From Oscillospiraceae bacterium (lineage in GTDB: Bacteria > Bacillota > Clostridia > Oscillospirales > CAG-272): 12,631 nucleotides of DNA. The DNA lies in NCBI GenBank assembly GCA_015065205.1, contig SVQS01000027.1:2738-15368 (forward strand), in the 5' to 3' direction. The notes beneath the pieces are model-generated. The model had not been told where the DNA came from, ran no database searches, and saw only the letters and a list, made by a program, of their open reading frames with translations. The translations under genes were made by a program, and so were the position numbers. Shown here piece after piece: positions 7,001 to 12,040 of this stretch. Each line of letters opens with the position of its first letter. Positions within the stretch are counted from its first letter, which is position 1.

Positions 7001-8104
7001 TATATCGATACCGTTTGGACTACATTGCTTGACCTTGGAGTCGATGGTGTAAAGATCGACTTCTGCGAGTCTATTCCAAACGAGGGCTATTACACCAACA
7101 TCAAGAATGTCGGTGAGGGATACATAGAGTACAATTGGTACGATCCCACAATGTTTGAGGGCAGTGAGGTTCACCACGCATATCCTTCTTTCCTCGCCTC
7201 TGTGCTCTATGCCGAAATGGAAAAGAGAGCTGCCTTGAGAGATGGCGACACTGGTTTTGTTCTCCTGACTCGTGGCGGCGGTATTGGCGCACAACGCAAT
7301 CCTTATATGTGGGCAGGCGACCAAACGCGTCGCTTCCGCACGCTGGGACTGCAGCTTAAGGCTGTTATTAACTCCGGTATTTCCGGCCTTCCCTTTATGT
7401 CCTACGATATGTCGGGCTATGCGTATTACTACACTAATTATAACTACTACGGCGGTCAAACCAATTCCCTCCACTGGCCTGTAGAGAGCGGAGGACAAAA
7501 ATTCTACCTTGCAGATCAACAAGCGGCAGAGGAATATGAGTCCGAAATTTTTGTCAGGGCTCTGCAATATACAGCCTTTGGCAACCTGATTCAAACGCAT
7601 GGTGACGTACGTCACGTTTATCAAATGACCAAGGAAGCACAAGAAATTTCCGCACTCTATACGGCTCTGCACGACGAGCTTTCGGATTATCTGCACGAGC
7701 TTTCCAAGGTTGCTTGCGATACGGGTATGCCGATGATTCGTCATATGATTCTGCAATACCAAAACGATGCAAATGTGGCAAGCATAGACGACCAATTTAT
7801 GTACGGTGACGGATTGCTCGTGGCTCCCATTTTAGATTGTAACACCAAGACGGATAAGGATGGCAATACGGTGCTGGATTATGCATCTACCGTTACACGC
7901 GAGGTTTACCTGCCTGCCGGCAAATGGATCGATCTGAACACGGGCGAGACCATCATTTCCGAAGGCCAAACCGTTACCGTAACAGCAAATCTTGCAAAAA
8001 TTCCCGTATATCTCAACACGGCATCTGCGTATGCCGCAGAGCTGCAAGAAATATTTGCAGGCGAAACATGGACCTCAATCACGGCACTTGCCAACGCACA
8101 GTAA
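4082..8104 (+). CDS. Secreted GH31 family glycosidase with a repeat-bearing insertion in the catalytic barrel
   Basis: 1340 residues; GGAGG lies 10 bases before the ATG. A Sec signal (1-31, GPALA then ATTS) predicts secretion; no lipobox, LPXTG or C-terminal membrane segment is seen. Residues about 38-230 form a domain I cannot assign. Residues about 235-475 are the GH31 N-terminal beta domain (VYGGGERFNTTNQRG, 371-385). The barrel opens at PEEWAQGYLVCRFSPD (476-491), is interrupted to about residue 828, and resumes with PTGVILEGIKWYD (853-865). Predicted nucleophile is D993 in GVDGVKIDFCE and acid/base D1080 in WAGD; both fit the YicI-type pattern. IDDQFMYGDGLLVAPIL (1235-1251) and EVYLPAGKWIDL (1274-1285) are typical of the following beta domains. 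Known: GH31 includes alpha-glucosidases, alpha-xylosidases and related retaining enzymes; YicI-like signatures make an alpha-xylosidase-type activity possible, but the substrate cannot be read. It is the middle gene of the operon. Confidence 0.92.
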   Translation: MKKLQKRALVWFLTLAMLIPVLSTAAGPALAATTSGSLKVDSELVTGIIAPAEEATYNSENGGGIRFATNINLQKLEDLKAFCKTRFIKVITVGTLIAPVDYIEEAGEFSKDALDALGHKTAYLDFKANMETFYEGEGSVAEGYDERFVASIMNVKLENRTRDFAAIGYIQLTLAQGFYTIYSYDNEDMDLVQKYAANIAEVAEKELEKDTLTEEQRAMLTDLAAEEQTLQTTSEIVTDVRVKRNQVFFTYGKGESKFYNRITYDGANGWRLQTNTQNYNKFKDIGAGQSLAMYMREGFNDVAAPLTVTQEDGKLIITTEGADSKAELSLDSFSLDFCNGEGESLYNVSGMLLVDGGKIKMTGKMNATDAVYGGGERFNTTNQRGQNINLYISDAYDLKNSTASYVAIPLFSTSRGGGMFINRYEPMTVSFPQNNMAGNWTLILDAEIADCYFYATGEIADVLQAYVDLTGHASLPEEWAQGYLVCRFSPDLVSLGGQSGNGDGQYWYYKIEDIPDYSKYSYSILVKMTTDNVNETKTTVNWNGKITLENGDTLVSKDGKKTYYEYVVSGSKSYFQSTEDSNIKYNTVAELPNDVEYYLGGSYTDSERPKIVINSTNQAPKTVDIKSQTTLKTGDTIVSKDGKETYYKYFAAGATPYFQSTKDANVKYNTIAELPDGVNYYLAGNYKDDERPEIIKEDVILSKANATVSWSWDGGEGTFTMKNGSTVVNWDGSETYYKYVVSGSTAYFQSLKDSAVRYNSFAELPTDVEYYLGGDSRDRKNLEIGDVLPHKKALTEGGSAVYYHYIIEGPNDDFNYNNIKGESYFLRTSSKGGPSGAGVAYVVDSLIDAGMTPTGVILEGIKWYDSSSQRAKIKEITDYLHKKNIKTLVYSYLGWVEGGSSMGSGYKSEYLLSANVYKYDTVNKKIKVDENGEPILEKKITAIPKSDKTDNPDTASDGTQNYLDITNPNAVKWYIDTVWTTLLDLGVDGVKIDFCESIPNEGYYTNIKNVGEGYIEYNWYDPTMFEGSEVHHAYPSFLASVLYAEMEKRAALRDGDTGFVLLTRGGGIGAQRNPYMWAGDQTRRFRTLGLQLKAVINSGISGLPFMSYDMSGYAYYYTNYNYYGGQTNSLHWPVESGGQKFYLADQQAAEEYESEIFVRALQYTAFGNLIQTHGDVRHVYQMTKEAQEISALYTALHDELSDYLHELSKVACDTGMPMIRHMILQYQNDANVASIDDQFMYGDGLLVAPILDCNTKTDKDGNTVLDYASTVTREVYLPAGKWIDLNTGETIISEGQTVTVTANLAKIPVYLNTASAYAAELQEIFAGETWTSITALANAQ
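5693..6439 (+). repeat. Three tandem protein modules inside the GH31 barrel insertion
   Basis: Codons 538-615, 621-698 and 706-786 of the GH31 gene encode three related modules spaced about 83-90 residues apart. Each shows, in order, a GDT or GST turn followed by VxxDG or VxWDG, a YYxYxxxG strand, a YFQS segment, a YN(T/S)xAELP motif and a (E/N)YYLxG motif. DNA identity is clearly lower than protein similarity, so the duplication is not very recent. A degenerate fourth copy may follow (GGSAVYYHYIIEG, 797-809, then ESYFL, 822-826). The alternating aromatic pattern suggests beta-sandwich modules. I do not recognise the family. Confidence 0.88.
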
Positions 8105-8143
8105 ACATGGACGCAAAGATTTTCCGGAAAGGAATGTACAATC

Positions 8144-8515
8144 ATGGAAGAAAATAAAAATTATACAGAGTCCGAGAAAATTGAGCAAACGGAGCCTGTA
8201 GAACCCAAAGAAATCAATCAGGCAGAGTCCAACAATGCACAACCCAAAGAGCCTCAAAAAGAGGAGCAAAAGAAACCTCTTGGCAAACAGAATTGGAAGC
8301 TATATGCAATCATTGGGGCGGTAGCGGTTGTTGTGATTGTTGCGATTGTTCTTCTGATTGCTCTCGGTGGTGGCAATAAGCCCGAAGAAACCACGCCCGA
8401 GGAGACCACATCGGAGATAACAACTCCTGCAGAAACAACCGAGCCAAGGGAGACCATCACCTACCCAACCCAAGGGGATGAGGATCCTAAGCAAGAGGAT
8501 GTTTTCTACGATTAA
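8144..8515 (+). CDS. Small single-pass membrane protein with Thr/Glu/Pro-rich outer tail
   Basis: 123 residues, unrecognised. Residues 1-50 are charged and Glu/Pro/Lys-rich. A strong membrane segment runs from about 53 to 74, with basic residues just before it (KKPLGKQNWK), so the N-terminus should be inside. Residues 75-123 would be outside and include PEETTPEETTSEITTPAETTE (split at 80-90 and 91-100), much like the tethers of the two lipoproteins. No enzymatic or binding domain follows. AAAGGAA lies about 10 bases before the ATG, and the gene starts 39 bases after the GH31 stop, so it is very likely the last gene of that operon; the terminator begins 9 bases after its stop. It may be a membrane stub that anchors or partners the secreted enzyme, or a remnant of a longer protein. 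It is a real gene by ribosome site, context and composition; its function is unknown. Confidence 0.82.
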   Translation: MEENKNYTESEKIEQTEPVEPKEINQAESNNAQPKEPQKEEQKKPLGKQNWKLYAIIGAVAVVVIVAIVLLIALGGGNKPEETTPEETTSEITTPAETTEPRETITYPTQGDEDPKQEDVFYD

Positions 8516-8524
8516 AAACATTAA

Positions 8525-8566
8525 AAAAACACCCCGTGGTGTGTTTTCGCACCACGGGGTGTTTTT
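8525..8566 (+). terminator. Strong intrinsic terminator closing the GH31 operon
   Basis: A perfect 17-bp inverted repeat (8525-8541 and 8550-8566) with an 8-base loop has a GC-rich middle (CACCCCGTGGTG) and ends in a T run (8562-8566). The flanking A run makes it potentially bidirectional. It follows the stop codon of the membrane-stub gene by 9 bases. Confidence 0.95.
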
Positions 8567-8616
8567 GTATCACGGGAGGAGAAAACAAACGCATATTACC
8601 AAACAATCAATCAACC

Positions 8617-8891
8617 TGTCATCCTGAGCGGAGAAAAACGCTTGCGTTTTGCGCGGTCGAAGCTTTGGTAAGGGAGTGAGCCGCTCGCGGCGACGATCCG
8701 CACCAAAACCAAGGAGCGTGAGCGACGCAGGGATCTCTTAACGAGTTTGGGTGGCTTACTGTTACAAATGTAACATCGAATCACAAGCCATCAAGATTTA
8801 GAACGAGATCCCGCAAATCACTTTGGCGTTTTGCGCTTCCGCTTGTTCGCTTCCGCTCAACCCGCGGAAGTTCGACAAGCTCAGGATGACA
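8617..8891. repeat. 275-bp nested inverted-repeat element with 13-bp perfect ends
   Basis: The ends TGTCATCCTGAGC (8617-8629) and GCTCAGGATGACA (8879-8891) are perfect 13-bp inverted repeats. Moving inward there are GGGATCTC (8730-8737) opposite GAGATCCC (8805-8812), GGCTT (8753-8757) opposite AAGCC (8785-8789), and a central palindrome TGTTAC-AAAT-GTAACA (8760-8775). A local hairpin AAAACGC-TT-GCGTTTT sits at 8635-8650. No flanking target duplication and no coding frame are seen. From memory, similar CATCCTGAGC ends are frequent in intergenic repeats of gut bacteria; this cannot be tested here. Confidence 0.8.
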
Positions 8892-8971
8892 TATAGGAGT
8901 GTTGTTTAGTTGTATGCGTTAGGAGCGGATGACACATTGTTTGCCCCTACAATGGTAAATCAACATTTTTA

Positions 8972-9001
8972 GAAATCAGGGGCTTGGTGGCCCCTGATTT
9001 C
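8972..9001. repeat. Perfect 12-bp hairpin, not a typical terminator
   Basis: GAAATCAGGGGC (8972-8983) and its exact reverse complement (8990-9001) enclose a 6-base loop. No T run follows on either strand, so it is better described as a structured intergenic repeat. Confidence 0.85.
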
Positions 9002-9015
9002 TTGCGAGAGCACAA

Positions 9016-9032
9016 GCGAGGTTTTACCTCGC
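9016..9032. repeat. Perfect 7-bp hairpin
   Basis: GCGAGGT (9016-9022), loop TTT, ACCTCGC (9026-9032). It lies between two larger hairpins in the same gene-free stretch. No T run follows on either strand. Confidence 0.7.
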
Positions 9033-9105
9033 GTCGACTGTCCATTCGCAAAGCGACAACTCTATTTGGATAAATGTGTGCGAGTGCTTTTTGGAGGGGG
9101 GGCGA

Positions 9106-9137
9106 GGGGGAACCTTTTTCGCGAAAAAGGTTCCCCC
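9106..9137. repeat. Perfect 14-bp hairpin just after the aminotransferase stop
   Basis: GGGGGAACCTTTTT (9106-9119) and its exact complement (9124-9137) flank CGCG, so the whole 32-bp stretch is self-complementary. It lies 11 bases past the aminotransferase stop, where a terminator would be expected, but on the minus strand it is followed by TCGCCCCCCC rather than T residues. It may still end transcription or protect the 3' end of the mRNA. Confidence 0.85.
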
Positions 9138-9148
9138 AAAATATCTCT

Positions 9149-10315
9149 TTATAAACTATTCAAAAATCTTTCAATTCTACGCAGTGCTTCCAAAATATGC
9201 TCCGTGGAGTAGCAATAGGAAGCGCGGACAAAGCCCTCACCGCTCTCGCCAAAGGCGGTACCGGGAACAACGGCAACCTTTTCTGTGCACAACAGCTTTT
9301 CACAGAACTCTTCAGAGGACATTCCCGTAGAGCGGATGCAGGGGAATGCATAGAACGCGCCCTTTGGCTCGCGGCAGGAGAGCCCGAGCTTGTTAAAGCC
9401 GTTTACGATGAGACGGCGGCGCATATCGTATTCCTCGCGCATGGCGGCAACGGCTTCGTCACCGTTTCGCAGAGCCTCAACGGCGGCATATTGCGAGGTC
9501 GTGGGAGCGCACATGATCGCGTATTGGTGAATTTTGGTGAGCTGTTCCATCACGGGAGCCGGGCCGCATGCGTAGCCGAGACGCCAACCCGTCATCGAAA
9601 AGGTCTTGGAAAAACCGTTGATGAGTACGGTGCGCTCACGCATTCCGTCAATGGATGCAATTGAGACGTGCGAAGCATCGCCAAAGGTCAATTCGGCATA
9701 GATCTCGTCGGAGATAACGAGGATATTTGTGTCGCGCAGAACAGCGGCAATCGCTTCAAGGTCTGCCTTCTCCATGATCGCCCCCGTGGGGTTGCAGGGG
9801 TAGGGCAGAACGAGTGCCTTGGTGCGCGGTGTAATGGCAGCTTTGAGCTCCTCGGGGGTAACCTTAAAAGCGTTTTCCGCTTTGGTTTCAATAATTACGG
9901 GTTTGCAGCCGCACAGAGCGGTGATGGGCTCGTAGCAAACGTAGCTGGGCTGGGGAATGATAATCTCGTCGCCGGGGGAAGCGATGGCGCGGATGCAGGC
10001 ATCAATCGCTTCGGAGCCGCCAACAGTTACCAAAATTTCACTCTCTGCGTCATAGGAAACGCCGTACTTGCGATCTACATAGCGACTAATCTCAGTACGC
10101 AGATTTTCAAGCCCGCGGTTCGAGGTATAGCGCGTCCTACCGCTCTCAAGCGAGAGAATACCCGCCTTGCGGATCTCCCACGGGGTGGGAAAATCGGGTT
10201 CGCCCACGCCAAGAGAGATGACATCGTCCATTGTTCCGGCAATATCGAAGAATTTTCGAATACCGGATGGCTTGATACCTACGATGGTGGGGGAGAGTAA
10301 CTTTTGATAATCCAT
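9149..10315 (-). CDS. PLP-dependent class I/II aminotransferase
   Basis: 388 residues from ATG 10315. Fold type I aminotransferase: SLGVGEPDFPTP (34-45) in the substrate-entry region, Y63 in RTRYTSNRGL, NPTG with N175, SDEIYAELTF with D203 and Y206, and the PLP-binding lysine K237 in GFSKTFSMTGWRLGY. A conserved arginine for the substrate carboxylate lies in GFVRASYC near the C-terminus. Known: this subgroup (patA/aromatic/aspartate-like) transfers amino groups between an amino acid and 2-oxoglutarate in the cytoplasm. The exact amino acid cannot be read; aspartate, alanine or aromatic are all possible. The ATG overlaps the stop of the Lrp/AsnC gene by one base (TGATG), so translation is probably coupled. 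A GTG three bases upstream (10318) is an alternative start, and the weak AGGAAG site favours neither clearly. As last gene of the cluster it may be a target of the adjacent regulator. Confidence 0.93.
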   Translation of the reverse strand: MDYQKLLSPTIVGIKPSGIRKFFDIAGTMDDVISLGVGEPDFPTPWEIRKAGILSLESGRTRYTSNRGLENLRTEISRYVDRKYGVSYDAESEILVTVGGSEAIDACIRAIASPGDEIIIPQPSYVCYEPITALCGCKPVIIETKAENAFKVTPEELKAAITPRTKALVLPYPCNPTGAIMEKADLEAIAAVLRDTNILVISDEIYAELTFGDASHVSIASIDGMRERTVLINGFSKTFSMTGWRLGYACGPAPVMEQLTKIHQYAIMCAPTTSQYAAVEALRNGDEAVAAMREEYDMRRRLIVNGFNKLGLSCREPKGAFYAFPCIRSTGMSSEEFCEKLLCTEKVAVVPGTAFGESGEGFVRASYCYSTEHILEALRRIERFLNSL

Positions 10316-10797
10316 CACAGCGAATAACTTCCTCTCTCATCCTTGCCGCTGCCGAGCAATTCTACATCCAGCTCCTTGTAGCGGCGCATTACAAAGTGGG
10401 TTGCGGTAGAGGTCACCGACTCCATAGCCGAGAGCTCCTTGGCAACAAAATTGGCAACGTCTTGCAAAGATTTGCCTTTTACAACTACGTTCAGATCATA
10501 CACGCCAGACATCAAATAAACCGACTCGACCTCGGGGTATTTCATTACCTTTGCGGCAACGTCCTCAAAGCCAAAGCCTGCCTTTGGAGTGACTTTGAGT
10601 TCGATAATCGCCGAAACATAGGTGTTGTCAAGCTGATCCCAGTCGATAACGGCCTTGTAGCCGCGAATGAGCCCCTCGCGCTCCATTTCGGCAATTTGGG
10701 AAAGCACTTCTTCCTCGCTGATGCCAAGCATGGTAGCCATATCAGCAGGAGATGTGCGTGCGTTTTTATTTAACAGTTTTAACAGTTTGATGTTCAT
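10315..10797 (-). CDS. Lrp/AsnC family transcriptional regulator
   Basis: 160 residues, the normal length for the family. An N-terminal winged helix-turn-helix (about 3-50) has TSPADMATMLGISEEEVLSQ (15-34) as the HTH core and MEREGLIRGYKAVID following. The RAM/ligand-sensing domain (about 61-138) has VSAIIELKV and the typical SGVYDLNVVVKG (97-108). Known: such proteins form dimers to octamers, bind amino acids through the RAM domain and control amino-acid genes. Here the next gene is an aminotransferase overlapping by one base, so local control of amino-acid metabolism is likely. The C-terminal tail (141-160) is short and polar. The start ATG at 10797 is 39 bases from the cyclophilin stop, consistent with one transcript. 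Its ribosome site (GGAAAGG) is somewhat distant at about 14 bases. Confidence 0.95.
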   Translation of the reverse strand: MNIKLLKLLNKNARTSPADMATMLGISEEEVLSQIAEMEREGLIRGYKAVIDWDQLDNTYVSAIIELKVTPKAGFGFEDVAAKVMKYPEVESVYLMSGVYDLNVVVKGKSLQDVANFVAKELSAMESVTSTATHFVMRRYKELDVELLGSGKDERGSYSL

Positions 10798-10836
10798 AAA
10801 TCTTATCTGCCTTTCCGAAATTTTAGAGAAGAAAAA

Positions 10837-11340
10837 TTACTCCTCGATAACTTCCATTTTTTCAATGACAACGGGAACGCGGGGAACGTCATCGAACCAA
10901 CCCATGCGTCCTGTGGGAACAGCGGCGATCTTATCAACCACCTCGATGCCCTCAATCACTGCGCCAAATCCCGCGTATTGACGGTCAAGATAAGGCGCGT
11001 TCTGATGCATAATAAAGAATTGAGAGGATGCGGAGTTGGGATTGTTGGTGCGCGCCATCGAAAGAACACCGCGGGTGTGCTTCAGGTCATTTTGAGGGAA
11101 GCCGTTGGCGGCAAACTCGCCCTTGATAGCAGGAGCGTCGGTCTCGTTAAAGCTTTCGTTGTATCCGCCGCCTTGAATCATAAAGCCGCTGATAACGCGG
11201 TGGAAGATGAGTCCGCTGAAAAATCCGCTCTTGACAAGTCCCAAGAAGTTTTCGACCGTTTTGGGGGCTTTATCGGGATAGAGCTCGGCAATCATTTCGC
11301 CAAAATCACGTACAACAATTTTAATTTTCGGGTTATTCAT
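10837..11340 (-). CDS. Cyclophilin-type peptidyl-prolyl cis-trans isomerase, cytoplasmic
   Basis: 167 residues with no signal peptide, covering one full cyclophilin domain. It speeds cis-trans isomerisation of X-Pro bonds during folding. Active-site motifs are present: FHRVISGFMIQGG (46-58) with the catalytic R48, F53 and Q56, GVLSMARTNNPNSASSQFFI (91-110) with the expected Ser-Gln-Phe, and YLDRQYAGFG (117-126). The tryptophan that helps cyclosporin binding in eukaryotic cyclophilins is not present in that last motif (Q121-Y122), as is usual in bacteria. GAAAGGAA lies about 9 bases before the ATG. It is probably first in a transcript with the Lrp/AsnC regulator and aminotransferase, but this order looks like convenience rather than shared pathway. 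Confidence 0.96.
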   Translation of the reverse strand: MNNPKIKIVVRDFGEMIAELYPDKAPKTVENFLGLVKSGFFSGLIFHRVISGFMIQGGGYNESFNETDAPAIKGEFAANGFPQNDLKHTRGVLSMARTNNPNSASSQFFIMHQNAPYLDRQYAGFGAVIEGIEVVDKIAAVPTGRMGWFDDVPRVPVVIEKMEVIEE

Positions 11341-11659
11341 AATTTCTGTTTCCTTTCGAAATGCATAGGTTAGTTAGGGTGCAAGACCTCTTGTTCAATT
11401 TTATTACTTTCCCCCATTACTCTTAAAGTACAAAAGGGAAAAGCTATTTTGGGGCGAGGGTGAACTGTCGTCAGCCTCCCTCCGAGAGGGAGGTGGCATT
11501 TTTGTAAGAAAATGCCGGAAGGAGCCTGCGTGTACGAACGCAAAGTGCTCGTCATATGGCGAGTTCTATTCCCTCGTTGCCGCGGGCTCCTCCCTACACC
11601 GCTGTGCGGTGTTTTCCCTCCTCCCGGAGGAGGGCTAAAGAGGATCCGCTGCTTTGATA
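11341..11659. other. Intergenic region between mrnC and the cyclophilin gene
   Basis: 319 bases without a credible gene. The side next to the cyclophilin gene (11341-11460) should hold its promoter, but I see no pair of boxes good enough to call; the best is a weak TTTAAG-N18-TAAAAT on the minus strand. A small hairpin CAAGA-CC-TCTTG lies at 11382-11393. The rest is the palindromic element at 11475-11634. Confidence 0.7.
11475..11634. repeat. 160-bp palindrome cluster, probable dispersed intergenic repeat
   Basis: Four perfect hairpins frame the element: CCTCCCTC/GAGGGAGG (11475-11493), GGCATTTT/AAAATGCC (11495-11516), ACACCGC/GCGGTGT (11596-11612) and CCCTCCTCC/GGAGGAGGG (11616-11634). Between them GGAGCCTGCG (11521-11530) pairs with CGCGGGCTCC (11581-11590) with one mismatch, and CTCG/CGAG flank TCATATGG in the middle. 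The element therefore has overall inverted symmetry. From memory, CTCCC-rich elements with this arrangement are common between genes in clostridial gut genomes; this needs a search. No transposase is present. Confidence 0.82.
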
Positions 11660-12040
11660 TTATTCTTCGGTTTGTAAATACGCTGCGCGGAAGAGTTCAT
11701 CTATTCTTTCTTTTTGACCGGAGACGTGCAAATATCCAAACAGCACTTCCATACCGGTCGCGGTGCGATATTCGCTCACGGTTGCATTTTTGGGCACGTT
11801 TGTATGCCCGATGTTGCGTCCGCGCTTGAAAAATGCTTCTTCTTCCTCGGTCAGTATTGGAAAAAGCCTTTTCATCGCCTCGGCTTGCGCTGACGCGCGA
11901 ACGTAGTTAAGCGCTTCCCGGTTGAGGTTTCGAGAGGTCGAGAACCCCGATTCCACCAAATATTCACGCACGCAAAGCTCGAGAACGCAGTCACCGAGAT
12001 AGGCAAGAGCGGGTGTGCTCATCTCGCGCAGATCCATCAT
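11660..12040 (-). CDS. mrnC: Mini-ribonuclease III (MrnC)
   Basis: 126 residues, the expected size for this small RNase III relative, which consists of the catalytic domain alone without a double-stranded-RNA-binding domain. In Bacillus subtilis Mini-III matures 23S rRNA ends. Seen here: ALAYLGDCVLEL (11-22) with metal-binding D17 and E21, NYVRASAQAEAM (45-56), LTEEEEAFFKRGRN (63-76), PKNATVSEYRTATGMEVLFGYLH (83-105, in two parts) with E98. The ATG at 12040 overlaps the DUF1836 stop as ATGA. A second in-frame ATG at 12037 is possible, and the G-rich ribosome site (12044-12050) would fit either. Translation is probably coupled to the upstream gene. In many Bacillota mrnC is near cysS; that gene is not visible here. 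Confidence 0.95.
   Translation of the reverse strand: MMDLREMSTPALAYLGDCVLELCVREYLVESGFSTSRNLNREALNYVRASAQAEAMKRLFPILTEEEEAFFKRGRNIGHTNVPKNATVSEYRTATGMEVLFGYLHVSGQKERIDELFRAAYLQTEE

Larger units (their letters stand above)
8567..9148. other. 582-bp gene-free region rich in palindromes
   Basis: This convergent gap lies between the plus-strand GH31 operon and the minus-strand aminotransferase operon. I see no credible coding frame with a ribosome site; the short frames crossing it have compositions typical of chance. It holds one 275-bp nested inverted-repeat element (8617-8891) and three separate hairpins (8972-9001, 9016-9032, 9106-9137). None of the three hairpins is followed by a T run. 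Confidence 0.8.

Noticed and set aside
6680..7795. Minus-strand 371-codon open frame inside the GH31 gene.
   Set aside because: It has no recognisable domain, lies opposite a clear catalytic domain with active-site motifs, and is explained by codon composition on the coding strand.
8972..9001. Hairpin as intrinsic terminator of the GH31 or aminotransferase operon.
   Set aside because: No T run follows on either strand, and the GH31 operon already has a strong terminator at 8525-8566.
9076..9330. Plus-strand 84-codon frame starting MCECFLEGG.
   Set aside because: It runs through the 32-bp hairpin and then antisense into the aminotransferase 3' end, with an Arg-rich shadow composition.
11341..11460. 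Promoter for the cyclophilin operon (weak TTTAAG-N18-TAAAAT on the minus strand).
   Set aside because: The -35 box matches only half of consensus, and several equally weak options exist in this A/T-rich stretch.
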